Positions 25,163-34,795 of a stretch of 64,000 nt of DNA are shown piece by piece; positions within the stretch are counted from its first letter, which is position 1, and every line of letters begins with the position of its first letter. The notes beneath the pieces were generated by a model. The model was not told where the DNA came from and ran no database searches. It worked only from the letters and a program-made list of their open reading frames with translations. The stretch spans positions 1,178,001-1,242,000 of the forward strand of contig NZ_CP130886.1 in the NCBI RefSeq assembly GCF_030622045.1, read 5' to 3'. Source of the stretch: Planctellipticum variicoloris. GTDB lineage: Bacteria > Planctomycetota > Planctomycetia > Planctomycetales > Planctomycetaceae. The translations under genes and the position numbers were made by a program.

Positions 25163-28111
25163 ATGACAGTCCTGGCGCCAGAGACGAATGCGAAATCGAC
25201 GCTGCGCCGGGCATCCGTGCGTGCGGTCATGACGAGTCGGCGTCTGCTTAGATTGTGTGTTGCGATGGCGTCCCTGCTGTTCGCGGTGAGTTTGAGTCGT
25301 GCGGAGCCTCCCGCGTTTTTTCGCGGCCTGAATCTGAACGGCCCCAACGTTACGATCGACGGGCACGCGTGGGAGGGGCGCGATTCCGGGCATTACGTCT
25401 GCCAGGACAAGGCATTCGAGAGTCAGAATGTCCCGCTCGTTCCGTCGACCGATCCCGAGCGGGCGAAGATGATCCGCAGCAGCCGCTGGGGGGGCAACCG
25501 CGTCGAACTGACGGACCTGGCTCCCGGGACTTACACGGTCTTCCTTTACGTCTGGGAGGATAACGACCCGGAAACCTATGCGATCGCCGTCAATGAGCGT
25601 CAGGTTGAGGCGCGTTACAACAGCGGAAAGGCAGGACATTGGCAGAGACTCGGCCCGTGGTATGCGGAATCCCGCGACGGCAGGATTGTCGTCACCAGCC
25701 GGGGCGGCGCCGCGAACTTCTCGGGAATCGAGCTGTGGCGCGGCCGACACGACGGAAGCCGCGACGCGCCGCTGAACGACGACGAACTTGCATTCTTCGA
25801 GAAACGAATCCGGCCGCTGCTGGTGCAGCATTGCTACGAATGCCACAGCGCGGAGTCGAAGGAGTTGCAGGGGGAACTGCTGGTTGATTCGCGAGGGACG
25901 ATTCGCCGGGGAGGGGCCACCGGGCCGGCGGTTGTGCCGGGCGATCCCGAGCACAGCCTGTTGATCGACTCGGTCCGTTATACAAATACCGACCTGCAGA
26001 TGCCTCCGGACGGGAAGCTGACGGAGACGGAAATCGCCGATCTCGAACGCTGGGTCAAAATGGGGGCGCCCGACCCGCGCGTAACCGCCACGAAGTTCAT
26101 CGGCAAACAGATCGACGTGGCCGCCGCGCGGGAATTCTGGTCCCTGCGGCCGCTGGTCAGGCCGGCGGTCCCGACGGTCAGAAACGCCGCCTGGCCCATC
26201 AATGACATTGACCGCTTTATTCTGGCGAAACTGGAGGAGCGCGGGCTGCAGCCTGCCCCGGCCGCCGACAAGCGAGTTCTCCTGCGCCGCGCAACGTACG
26301 ACCTGATCGGGCTGCCGCCGACGCTGGAGGAGCAGCAGGCGTTTCTTGCGGATGATTCGGCCGAGGCCTATTCGCGCGTCGTCGAGCGGCTGCTGGCTTC
26401 GCCCCGTTATGGCGAGCGCTGGGGGCGGCACTGGCTCGACGTCGTCCGCTATGCGGATACCGCCGGGGACAATTCCGACTACCCGATCCCTCAGATGCAT
26501 CGTTACCGGGACTGGGTGATCGACGCCTTCAACCGCGATCTGCCTTACGACGAGTTCGTTCGAGATCAGCTTGCGGGTGACCTGCGCGGCGGAGCGACCG
26601 ACGAGGAACGTTTCCAGCGAATCGTCGCGACCGGATACATCGCCAATGCCCGACGGTTCGGCTCGCGCGTCGACGACTATCCGCAGCATCTGACGATTGA
26701 AGACACGCTCGACAATCTGGGCCGCAGTTTTCTCGGCATGACTTTGAGCTGCGCCCGGTGCCACGACCATAAATTTGATCCGATCACGACGCGGGACTAT
26801 TACGGCCTCTACGGTATTTTTCAGAGCACGCGGTATCCCTGGCCGGGGATCGAGCTCGACAAGCGTCAGCGAGACTTTGTGGTGCTTGCTTCCCCGGAAA
26901 AACAGGACGAGGCTCGGGAGGCGCTGGCTGCGCGGGCGAAGGAGCAATCTCGACTCGACGCCGAAGTCGACACTCTCAGAAACCGGCTGAAGAAGGCCCC
27001 GGAGGGGGAAAGGAAGAGCATCGAAGCAACGCTGATGGAAGCCGAGCTCGCCGCCGGGGAGCACCGGGATCGCCCCGCACCCTTTGAAACGGCTTACGCC
27101 GTCGCCGACGCTGGGGCTCTCGACGATGCGGCGGTGCAATTGAAGGGCGATCCGACCCGGACAGGGGACGTCGTCCATCGACGATTCCTTTCGGTGCTCG
27201 GGGGCCAGGAGCTGCCGGAGAACTGCCGGTCGAGCGGGCGAGTCGAACTGGCGGACTGGATTCTCGCCGCCGACAACCCGCTTCCCGCACGGGTCATGGC
27301 GAATCGGATCTGGCAGCAGCACTTCGGCCGCGGCCTCGTGCCGACGCCCAACGATTTTGGCAGGCAGGGCAAGCCTTCGACGCATCCGGAACTGCTCGAC
27401 GATCTTGCCGCCAGTTTTCGCGACGGGGGGTGGTCGATCAAGTCGATGCAGCGTCTGATCATGCTGTCGAGCACCTACCGGCAGGCTGCGGACCGCGATG
27501 TGCAAGCGATTGCGCAGGATCCCGCGAACGAATGGCTGGCCGGTTTTCCGCGGCGGCGGCTCGATGCCGAGTCGATTCGCGACACGCTGCTGGTGCTGGG
27601 GGGAAATCTTGATCTTTCGCCGGCGGGACCGCATCCGTTCCCCCCGGAGCATACGTGGGGCTTCACGCAGCACAATCCGTTCAAGGCGGTCTACGACAGC
27701 CGGCATCGCAGCGTGTATCTGATGACGCAGCGCATCCAGCGGCATCCGTATCTGGCGATATTTGATGGCGCCGATCCCTCGACGAGCACGCCGGCGAGAA
27801 CGACGAGCACAACTCCGCTGCAGGCGCTCTACCTCCTGAATGATCCGTTCGTGCATGAGCAGTCGCGGCTCGTCGCCGAGCGCGTCATGGCCGATCGCCA
27901 GGGCGAACCTGATCGGATTCGGTTTGCGGGCGAGCTGCTCTTCGCGCGGCCGGCAGGCACGGAGGAGGTCGCCGCCGCGCGGGAATTCCTCGCACGATCC
28001 CGGGAGCTGCTGCGCGAGCAGGGTCTCCCGTCGGATCAGCTCGAACACGAATCCTGGCGGGCGTACATCCGGTCGTTGTTCCGCCTGAATGAGTTTGTGT
28101 ACCTCGATTGA
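25163..28111 (+). CDS. Planctomycete-type cytochrome protein: malectin-like, PSCyt1, DUF1549 and DUF1553 domains
   Basis: 982 residues from the ATG at 25163, which follows GAGG; the frame stays open to 24953, but that would run through the operator. A signal segment (LLRLCVAMASLLFAVSLSRA) near residue 30 exports it. Order: malectin-like carbohydrate-binding domain (about 50-190, LAPGTYTVFLYVWEDNDPET), cytochrome c-like PSCyt1 with heme motif CYECH near 225, DUF1549 (about 330-560, YGERWGRHWLDVVRYADTAG and a second CARCH near 535), and DUF1553 (about 690-960). This architecture is nearly restricted to Planctomycetota and relatives and is paired with DUF1501 partners, probably in polysaccharide turnover with electron transfer. 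Function is not established experimentally as far as I know. Confidence 0.9.
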   Translation: MTVLAPETNAKSTLRRASVRAVMTSRRLLRLCVAMASLLFAVSLSRAEPPAFFRGLNLNGPNVTIDGHAWEGRDSGHYVCQDKAFESQNVPLVPSTDPERAKMIRSSRWGGNRVELTDLAPGTYTVFLYVWEDNDPETYAIAVNERQVEARYNSGKAGHWQRLGPWYAESRDGRIVVTSRGGAANFSGIELWRGRHDGSRDAPLNDDELAFFEKRIRPLLVQHCYECHSAESKELQGELLVDSRGTIRRGGATGPAVVPGDPEHSLLIDSVRYTNTDLQMPPDGKLTETEIADLERWVKMGAPDPRVTATKFIGKQIDVAAAREFWSLRPLVRPAVPTVRNAAWPINDIDRFILAKLEERGLQPAPAADKRVLLRRATYDLIGLPPTLEEQQAFLADDSAEAYSRVVERLLASPRYGERWGRHWLDVVRYADTAGDNSDYPIPQMHRYRDWVIDAFNRDLPYDEFVRDQLAGDLRGGATDEERFQRIVATGYIANARRFGSRVDDYPQHLTIEDTLDNLGRSFLGMTLSCARCHDHKFDPITTRDYYGLYGIFQSTRYPWPGIELDKRQRDFVVLASPEKQDEAREALAARAKEQSRLDAEVDTLRNRLKKAPEGERKSIEATLMEAELAAGEHRDRPAPFETAYAVADAGALDDAAVQLKGDPTRTGDVVHRRFLSVLGGQELPENCRSSGRVELADWILAADNPLPARVMANRIWQQHFGRGLVPTPNDFGRQGKPSTHPELLDDLAASFRDGGWSIKSMQRLIMLSSTYRQAADRDVQAIAQDPANEWLAGFPRRRLDAESIRDTLLVLGGNLDLSPAGPHPFPPEHTWGFTQHNPFKAVYDSRHRSVYLMTQRIQRHPYLAIFDGADPSTSTPARTTSTTPLQALYLLNDPFVHEQSRLVAERVMADRQGEPDRIRFAGELLFARPAGTEEVAAAREFLARSRELLREQGLPSDQLEHESWRAYIRSLFRLNEFVYLD

Positions 28112-28123
28112 TCGGCTGCTGCC

Positions 28124-29512
28124 ATGCGTTCGATTCCCGTCGCTCCACGTCGTGAGTTCCTCCGCTCGTTCGTGGGGGGCTCGCTGCTCATGCCCGGCCT
28201 CCTGAGCGAGCTTCTCGCGGATTCGACGTCGTCCCCCGGCGATCCGCTTGCTCCGCGACCATCGCACTTTTCCGCGAAGGCGAAGCGTGTGATCTTCGTC
28301 TTTTCGAATGGCGGGGCATCACACATGGACACGTTCGACTACAAGCCGGAGCTGTTTCGGGCCGATGGCAAGAAGACGGGCTCGGGGGGCGGTCTGTCGA
28401 ACCAGCAGCGGGTCCTGCTGAAGCCGTTCTGGGAGTTTCGGCCCGGGGGAACCTGCGGCACGCTTGTCAGCGATCTGTTCCCGCAACTCCGGGAGTGCAT
28501 GGACGACATTTGCGTCATTCGTTCGCTGAACGGCAACGACAACGAGCATTACAACGCCACGCTGGGGATGCACACTGGATCGTTCTTCTTCTCGCGGCCG
28601 AGTATCGGCTCCTGGGTGAGCTATGGCCTGGGGACGCAGAATCAGAACCTGCCGTCGTTTGTGGCGCTGGCGCCGCAAATGCCGTACGCAGGAACGCAGA
28701 TCTTTAACAACGACTTTCTTCCGGCCTATCACCAGGGAGTTCGCGTCGTGGGAGGAAAGGAGCCGATCGCCAACCTGGATCGGCGTTCGAAGCAGCGCGG
28801 ACTGCAGGAGTTGGAGCTGGGCCTCGCCGACGTCCTCAATAACCGCCACCTCCGGGCGCGGGCCGACGACACCGATCTGGCGGCCCGGATTCGGAGTTTC
28901 GAGACGGCGTTCCACATGCAGGCTGATGCCCCCGAGGCCTTCGATGTCGGACGCGAAGACGACGCGACGCTCGGCCTGTACGGACTGAAACGGGGTCAGA
29001 GCGACGGCTTTGGCTGGCAATGCCTCGTCGCGAGACGCCTCGCGGAGAGGGGGGTGAGATTTATCGAGCTTGTCGACGGCAGCAGCAGCAACAACTGGGA
29101 CCAGCATGGCAACATGGCGGAGCATGCGGTGCATGCAAAAAACATCGACCAGCCTCTCGCAGGCCTGTTGCGGGACCTCAAACAGCGCGGAATGCTCGAC
29201 GAGACGCTCGTCGTTTGGACCACGGAGTTCGGTCGGACGCCGGGAGTCGACGGAGAAAAGGGACGAGGGCACCATAGCGCGTGCTTCTCGTCCTGGCTGG
29301 CGGGGGGTGGGGTGAAGGGAGGAATCGCCTACGGCAAGACTGATGAGATCGGGGCCACGGTCGCTGAGAACCGAGTCCACGTGCACGACTTCCACGCGAC
29401 AATTCTGCACCTGATCGGGATCGATCACACGCGTCTGACCTATCGCCACGGGGGCCGCGACTATCGTCTGACCGACGTCCATGGCCGCGTGGTCCGCGAT
29501 ATTCTGGCGTGA
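28124..29512 (+). CDS. DUF1501 protein, Tat-exported
   Basis: 462 residues. The N-terminus RREFLRSFVGGSLLMPGLLS has the twin Arg and hydrophobic stretch of a Tat signal. The rest is a DUF1501 (alkaline phosphatase/sulfatase-like fold) domain: KRVIFVFSNGGASHMDTFDY at its start, DNEHYNATLGMHTG, SNNWDQHGNM with the metal-site-like D and H, and VVWTTEFGRTPG with the later acidic residue, ending in HDFHATILHLIGIDH. It starts 12 bp after the DUF1549/DUF1553 gene; the two are an almost invariant pair in planctomycetes. Probably hydrolytic in the periplasm, substrate unknown. Confidence 0.9.
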   Translation: MRSIPVAPRREFLRSFVGGSLLMPGLLSELLADSTSSPGDPLAPRPSHFSAKAKRVIFVFSNGGASHMDTFDYKPELFRADGKKTGSGGGLSNQQRVLLKPFWEFRPGGTCGTLVSDLFPQLRECMDDICVIRSLNGNDNEHYNATLGMHTGSFFFSRPSIGSWVSYGLGTQNQNLPSFVALAPQMPYAGTQIFNNDFLPAYHQGVRVVGGKEPIANLDRRSKQRGLQELELGLADVLNNRHLRARADDTDLAARIRSFETAFHMQADAPEAFDVGREDDATLGLYGLKRGQSDGFGWQCLVARRLAERGVRFIELVDGSSSNNWDQHGNMAEHAVHAKNIDQPLAGLLRDLKQRGMLDETLVVWTTEFGRTPGVDGEKGRGHHSACFSSWLAGGGVKGGIAYGKTDEIGATVAENRVHVHDFHATILHLIGIDHTRLTYRHGGRDYRLTDVHGRVVRDILA

Positions 29513-29590
29513 AGCGTGATACATTGGGCACTCTCGGGTGGCGATTCCTCAATCGGGAATCTCTGCCATAGTTGGTTTTCGGAAGTCACC

Positions 29591-30496
29591 ATGCAGTTCT
29601 CTCGGACGATGTCGCTGTGCACGTTCCTTGTCGTATTGATCATTGCGGGCGGAACATCACTGGCCGATGACGAAGCAGGCTTTCGGCCGGTCACGGACTT
29701 TCTGAAGCTCCCCGACGGCTGGACTTTGGGAAGTTGTTCGGCCGTGGGGGTCAATGGGCGGGGCGAGATTCTGCTCCTCCATCGCGGTAGACATCCGCTG
29801 ATCATCTTCGATGCAAGCGGCCGATTCCTGCGGTCGTGGGGCGACGATCTGATCCAGTCGCCGCACGGTCTGCGGGTCGATCGCGATGACAACGTCTGGG
29901 TGACCGATATTGGCGGTCATCGCGTGTTCAAGTTCGATCCCTCGGGCAAACTGCTGCTGTCACTGGGGAATGGAAAGCCCGGGGCGGGTGACGACCAGTT
30001 CAACAAGCCGACCGACGTCGCCTTCGGGCCTGACGGCGAGTTCTTTGTCGCGGACGGATACGGCAATGCGCGCGTGTTGAGATTTGCAGCCAGCGGCAAG
30101 TTGATCAAAACATGGGGAACACCCGGGACGGGGCCGGGAGAATTCGATCTGCCGCACGCGATCGTGGTCGATCCGCGCGAGCGAGTGCTGGTTGGAGACC
30201 GCGAAAACAATCGCATACAGATCTTCGACCGCGACGGCGCACTTTTGGAAATCTGGGCCGGCTTCGCTCCCTACGGGCTGGCGTTCAATCACAACGGTAT
30301 TCTGTTCGTCGCGGACGCTCGAGCGAACCAAATCCTGGAACTCGACGCGAATGGCAAGGTTCGACGCAGTTGGGGGCGGAAGGGGACGGGGCCGGGAGAA
30401 TTCGATCTGCCGCACATGCTGACGTCTGACGCGGACGGAAATCTGTTCGTGGCGGAAGTCGGCGGAAAGCGGCTGCAGAAGTTCGTCCGGAAATAA
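29591..30496 (+). CDS. Secreted NHL-repeat beta-propeller protein
   Basis: 301 residues from the ATG at 29591; the frame extends upstream without signal character. A signal peptide (MSLCTFLVVLIIAGGTSLAD) is followed by about six NHL-type repeats, seen as recurring phrases: SPHGLRVDRDDNVWVTDIGG, FNKPTDVAFGPDGEFFVADG, FDLPHAIVVDPRERVLVGDR, and FDLPHMLTSDADGNLFVAEV. The DNA of the last two blades shares an almost identical stretch (about 30135-30155 and 30395-30415), a recent duplication signature. NHL propellers act as binding scaffolds or lyases. It follows the DUF1501 gene by 78 bp and may be under the same GntR control. Confidence 0.85.
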   Translation: MQFSRTMSLCTFLVVLIIAGGTSLADDEAGFRPVTDFLKLPDGWTLGSCSAVGVNGRGEILLLHRGRHPLIIFDASGRFLRSWGDDLIQSPHGLRVDRDDNVWVTDIGGHRVFKFDPSGKLLLSLGNGKPGAGDDQFNKPTDVAFGPDGEFFVADGYGNARVLRFAASGKLIKTWGTPGTGPGEFDLPHAIVVDPRERVLVGDRENNRIQIFDRDGALLEIWAGFAPYGLAFNHNGILFVADARANQILELDANGKVRRSWGRKGTGPGEFDLPHMLTSDADGNLFVAEVGGKRLQKFVRK

Positions 30497-30602
30497 TCCG
30501 AACCTCGCCGCCTTGTACCGGCCTCGTGCAGCCAGCACGGGATCGCCGGGCGGACGGCCCCGCTCTCCGGGTGAGCGGGAGTGTAGAATCACTTCCGGCC
30601 GT

Positions 30603-32639
30603 TCATGCGGCGCGTTGGCGGACCTGGGACTCAAACAGCTCGCGATAGGCAGGGCAGGTCTTGAGGACGGCTTCGTGCGGACCGTGCGCCAGCAACCGAC
30701 CGCGGTCCATCACCATGACCTGGGTGACCAGTTTCAGCAGAGCGGGCGACATGGCATGTGTCACGATCAGGACCGTTCTGCCCCGGCTGAATTCCTGCAG
30801 CGCCCGGTGAATCAGTTGTTCGCTTTCTGCATCGATGGCGGACGTCGCCTCATCCAGAATCAGAATCGGCGGATCGCGGAGGATCGCCCGGGCCAGAGCG
30901 ATCCGTTGCTTCTGTCCGCCGGACAGGCGCCCCCCTCGTTCGCCGGCGGTGGTCTCCAGACCGTGGGGCAAGCGTGCGGCGAACTCGGCAACGTGCGCCA
31001 ACCGTGACGCTTCCTGGATTTCGGTATCCGAGGCGCCCGGCTTGCCAAGTCGAATGTTCTCCAGAATGCTGCGGTCAAACAGCAAAGTCTCCTGGGTCAC
31101 GAGTCCAAAGCAACTGCGAAGTCCGCGGAGAGGGAGCTCCCGCAGATCCACTCCGTCGATCAGCACCTGTCCTTGCTGCGGGTCGAAGAATCGCGGAAGG
31201 AGGTTAATCAGCGTCGACTTGCCGGACCCGTTTCCACCGACCACGGCTACGATCTCGCCGCATGGGATTGTCGCAGAGACGTCGTCGAGCGCGGGGGCAG
31301 AGCCCTCTTCCGCCGCGTCGTAGTGGAATGTCACATGTCGAAACTCCAACTCCTTTGTCGGAGCAGGAATCTGGCGTCGGTGAAGTCCCGACACCACGGC
31401 GGGAGTCCGTTCCAGCAGGCCGAAGATCCGGTCCGCCGCGGCGCTGGCCTTTCGCAGCTTGGCATGGACGCTGGAGAGTTTGCGGGCGGGATCGAGGACC
31501 GCGGCGAGCAGAGTGTAGAGAAGCGCAAGATCCGGGAAGCTCATCGGCGTAGTCGCGAGCTGCAGACCGCCGATGCTGGTTTGATCTTTCAAGACCAGGT
31601 AGGCGCCGGGCAGGAGTGCGAGAAACGCCGCGGCGGTCGCGATCATCTCGATCGTCGGATTGGTCAGGGCATCAATCCTGTGGATCTGCATGGCGCGCCG
31701 GAAGTAGTCGCGGTTCTCGGCGGCGAACCGTCGGCGGTGGAGCCGCTCGTTGCGAAACGCCTGCACCACGCGAAACGAATGAAGCGTCTCCTCCAGTACA
31801 CGGAAAATCCGGGCCATGCTTTCGAGCTGGCGATGGCTGGCCTTTTTCAGCCGCCTGCCGAACCGATGGAACAGCAGGCCGATCAGCGGGACCGTGACGA
31901 GCGAAAACAACGTCAATCGCCAGTTGATGCAGAACGCGAAAAGGAGGCAGCCGGCCAGCTTCAGGGGTTCAACGATCAGACGGCCGCCGACGAGTTCGAT
32001 TCCCTGCTGGAGCTGCGATAAATCGTAGGTGAAGCGGGACATTAACTGGGGCGTTCCGGTCGCCGCGAGAGTCTGAAAGTCGAGCCGCAACGTCCGCCGA
32101 AACAGCCGCTCGCGAACCGCCATCAGCGTTCCCTGGACGACTCGCCCGATCAGCACTTCCTGCGCCCAGACGCAGACGCCTTTGGCGGCCGTCATCGCGA
32201 GCAGCCCCACCATCATCACCGCCAGGAGCTGAAACCGATCGTTCGGAAGCCAGGGAACCAGCCAGGCTTCCAGACGCCGGTAATACAGCTCCTGCCGGGC
32301 GGCTTCCGCCAGCTTGGCTTTTAACCCCGACTCGATCCCAAGCGCCCGGACCGATTCGCGGGACGCGGCCGGGACATGTTGCTCGGCGAGCCGATTCAGC
32401 TCCCGTCGCGCATTGACCAGCCGTCGCGTCAGATCCTCCGCCAGCTCCTGCTGCCTGCGGATCTCTGCGGAAACGTGCACCTGGACCGTCTGGCCTTTCA
32501 GCAGGACCGTCATCAGCGGATAGACCAGCAGCAGCGCGGTCACCCAGAGTCCGGCGATTCCCAGCGCAGCAAGCACCGACAGCGCCCAGTCGCGGCGATG
32601 TCTCCAGACAAACGGAATCAGTCGAGCCAGACTTTCCAT
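30603..32639 (-). CDS. ABC exporter, fused permease and ATPase (MsbA/MDR type)
   Basis: 678 residues. The N-terminal half has six predicted transmembrane segments (from about 18-45, ALSVLAALGIAGLWVTALLL) with an unusually long soluble insert between the first two (about 55-150). The C-terminal ATPase has Walker A VVGGNGSGKSTLINLL, signature LSGGQKQRIALARA, Walker B ILILDEATSAID and the switch His (VLIVTHAMSP). A homodimer would export a lipid, peptide or drug. Heterologous neighbours give no substrate clue. It is convergent with the NHL gene and stands alone. Confidence 0.9.
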   Translation of the reverse strand: MESLARLIPFVWRHRRDWALSVLAALGIAGLWVTALLLVYPLMTVLLKGQTVQVHVSAEIRRQQELAEDLTRRLVNARRELNRLAEQHVPAASRESVRALGIESGLKAKLAEAARQELYYRRLEAWLVPWLPNDRFQLLAVMMVGLLAMTAAKGVCVWAQEVLIGRVVQGTLMAVRERLFRRTLRLDFQTLAATGTPQLMSRFTYDLSQLQQGIELVGGRLIVEPLKLAGCLLFAFCINWRLTLFSLVTVPLIGLLFHRFGRRLKKASHRQLESMARIFRVLEETLHSFRVVQAFRNERLHRRRFAAENRDYFRRAMQIHRIDALTNPTIEMIATAAAFLALLPGAYLVLKDQTSIGGLQLATTPMSFPDLALLYTLLAAVLDPARKLSSVHAKLRKASAAADRIFGLLERTPAVVSGLHRRQIPAPTKELEFRHVTFHYDAAEEGSAPALDDVSATIPCGEIVAVVGGNGSGKSTLINLLPRFFDPQQGQVLIDGVDLRELPLRGLRSCFGLVTQETLLFDRSILENIRLGKPGASDTEIQEASRLAHVAEFAARLPHGLETTAGERGGRLSGGQKQRIALARAILRDPPILILDEATSAIDAESEQLIHRALQEFSRGRTVLIVTHAMSPALLKLVTQVMVMDRGRLLAHGPHEAVLKTCPAYRELFESQVRQRAA

Positions 32640-32970
32640 ATCCTACCGGCATCCTTGCTGACAATGTCCCGCGGATTAGACACGGAAGCCGCCGCCAGGG
32701 TCCAGACAACTTTGCACCCAAGTTTCCCCCTCGCCCCCGCCGCAGGCCGTCCAGGTCTCACGGCTACAGTCCGATTTCACCGCCGGAACAGCGCACATGC
32801 GTATTGATTTTGTGGCGTAGAACGGACAGTTGCAGCATCTGGCGGATTCTGCGACACTTTCGGACTCCAGCCTTCTGATCAAAGTTCTCAAAATCGCCGG
32901 ACCGATCTGCAATGGTCTGGCAATGTTGAGCGGACCCATAGTTGCACCGGATTTCCAGAGACTCTTGACC

Positions 32971-33219
32971 ATGCCTTTGCACCGTCCGACGATCGAAGCC
33001 CAACTGATGCGCGCTGAGCAGACACTTTCGGCCTGGGGCAAGTCCCTGGAAACTCAGGGAGTCGGCGCCGCCGAACTTCGCCTGAATCCGAAATACCGTA
33101 AGCTGAGCGGTCGCTGCACGCAGATTCGTCGTCGCCTCAGCGCGGTTGCAGAAGGGGAAGCCGTGACCGCCGCCGTTGCTGAGCGCCATGCCGGTGGTGG
33201 CGAAGAAGCCGCCGAATAG
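32971..33219 (+). CDS. Small conserved-looking hypothetical protein
   Basis: 82 residues from the ATG at 32971: MPLHRPTIEAQLMRAEQTLS, then KYRKLSGRCTQIRRRLSAVA and an Ala/Glu-rich tail. It has a helical, basic core that may bind nucleic acid or ribosomes. The longer frame from 32830 lacks coding character. I recall similar short proteins in other planctomycetes but know no function. It ends 90 bp before tRNA-Ser. Confidence 0.5.
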   Translation: MPLHRPTIEAQLMRAEQTLSAWGKSLETQGVGAAELRLNPKYRKLSGRCTQIRRRLSAVAEGEAVTAAVAERHAGGGEEAAE

Positions 33220-33309
33220 CTGATTGACGGTCAGATTTGGGGCAAGTCGCGAACCTGGTGTTCGAAGACTTGTCGAGAATTGAGGGAAGCGACCTGCTTC
33301 CGTCACCCC

Positions 33310-33396
33310 GGAGAGGTGACAGAGTGGCCGATTGTGCCGGTCTCGAAAACCGGTGTGGGTGCAAGCTCACCGAGGGTTCGAATCCCTCCCTCTCCG
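33310..33396 (+). tRNA. tRNA-Ser (anticodon CGA)
   Basis: 87-nt class II tRNA: acceptor GGAGAGG with CCTCTCC, anticodon stem CCGGT/ACCGG with loop CTCGAAA (anticodon CGA), long variable arm GTGGGTGCAAGCTCAC, T-arm with GGTTCGAATCC, discriminator G typical of Ser, no encoded CCA. Confidence 0.95.
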
Positions 33397-33408
33397 CTCG
33401 CCAGAATT

Positions 33409-33457
33409 CGCCTCCGCAACCTGTTGATTACCAACGAGTTGCGGAGGCGACTTTTTT
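33409..33457 (+). terminator. Rho-independent terminator of tRNA-Ser
   Basis: A perfect 12-bp stem (33409-33420 with 33438-33449), 17-base loop, then six T residues at 33452-33457. Confidence 0.8.
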
Positions 33458-33509
33458 GGCACACCAGAACTGTGTCACGGTTGTGCCAAATGGCAAGCCT
33501 TGAGGGCGA

Positions 33510-34768
33510 TCAGGCGCTCTCCCGGTCCGGGGCCTCCTCGGCGACAACATCTCCGCCGATCACCTGCGGATCGGCGTTCACCCCCTGGATCGACACCCGA
33601 TCCATCTGACGACGTGATTCGTCGGCGTTCAGGTAGTAGTACCGGCGGACCATCGCGGCATCCGCGTGGCCGAGCCAGTCCATCACTACCCGTTCGGGAA
33701 CGCCGCTGTTCGCGCTCAAGCTCCAGAAGAAGTGCCAGAAGCTGTGCAACCGGCCGCTGGTAAACCCTGGCTCGCCAGCGGCAGCCGGAAAGCGCTCAGC
33801 CAACGGCGTCAGCAGTTCCTTGATCAGGATGTTCCTCAACGTGTCCGGTTTGATCTGACCGCCGCGCGGACCGTGAAAGACATAACCGTCGGTGTGGCGC
33901 GGCAGCTGTCGCAGGGGCGGCAGCAATTCCTGGTGAATCGGAAACGACCGGCCACGTTTACTCTGCAGTGTCCGCTGGCGGCGTCCGCCTGGCGACGTCC
34001 CCGGCGGCTTTCGTCCACGAGCCGGATCTGCTGGTCTTCCAGGTCGACGTCAGACCAGCAGAGCTGGGCCAGCTCCGAGATCCGCATTCCCGTCAGCCCC
34101 AGCGTGAGCAGAATATTTCCCAGCCAGTTCAGGTCTGGTTTCATCCGGCAGTGTTCAAGCATCGCCCGGAATTCATCGGGATTCCAACAGTACCGGGTCG
34201 ACTCCTTCTCACGCGCCATCTTCAAGCGAATCCGCGCCGATTCAGGCAGGTGCCCTTCTTCGATCAACTACTTGTTGATCTGCTTGAGGGTCGTCAACTC
34301 CAAATATTGTGTATTATACGCGCGACCGAGGTCCTCGAGATGCTGGGCATACCGATCGAGCACGCCCTTGGTCACCTGCTTCCGGCTCGTGATGCCGATG
34401 CCGCCGGCAAACGCCAGAAACTTGTCGAGCACGGCGCGATAGCGCTTGCGAGTTGCGGGACGAGTACCACCCGTGACAGCGGGGCGATTCGCATAGACTT
34501 CGTAGAGCGCCCGGCCTTCCGCGAGGGACAGCGTTCCGACCTCGATCAACACCGAACGATCGGCCAAACCCTGCTCGACGGCCAGTTTGCGGTCGAGCAG
34601 CTCCAAGTTCGTGAGGGCCTCCTTCAGAGTCGAGGCGCCCAGCGAATGGCGTCCAAGACCGGGAGAGTTCCCCCGGCCGTCGGCGTAATAGATGTCGTTA
34701 CGGAGCGCAACGACGTACGAGTAAAAGCGACACTGGATCTTCTGCTTGTCGGCACTAGGCCGACGCAT
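33510..34768 (-). pseudogene. Decayed tyrosine recombinase
   Basis: Three minus-strand pieces join into one recombinase. 34768-34271 encodes the N-terminal and core-binding domain (RYRAVLDKFLAFAGGIGITS). A TAG at 34268-34270 interrupts the frame, which resumes at once with LIEEGHLPESARIRLKMARE and the first catalytic Arg (GLTGMRISELAQLCWSD). Near 33960-34010 the frame shifts, and the last piece (33926-33510) carries GRLHSFWHFFWSLSANSG, the His region DWLGHADAAMVRRYYYLN and the Tyr. In that piece the usual His-x-x-Arg is HSFWHFF, so the second Arg also appears lost. With a stop, a frameshift and a missing residue it should be inactive. It lies just past tRNA-Ser, so it probably marks an old integration there. 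Confidence 0.8.
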
Positions 34769-34795
34769 GATGAAATTGTCCTTTCAGGTGGATGG

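Noticed and set aside
25094-28267. A 1,057-codon minus-strand open frame opposite the DUF1549/DUF1553 gene
   Set aside because: It is the GC-rich antisense shadow of a clear multidomain gene, arginine-rich without any recognisable motif.
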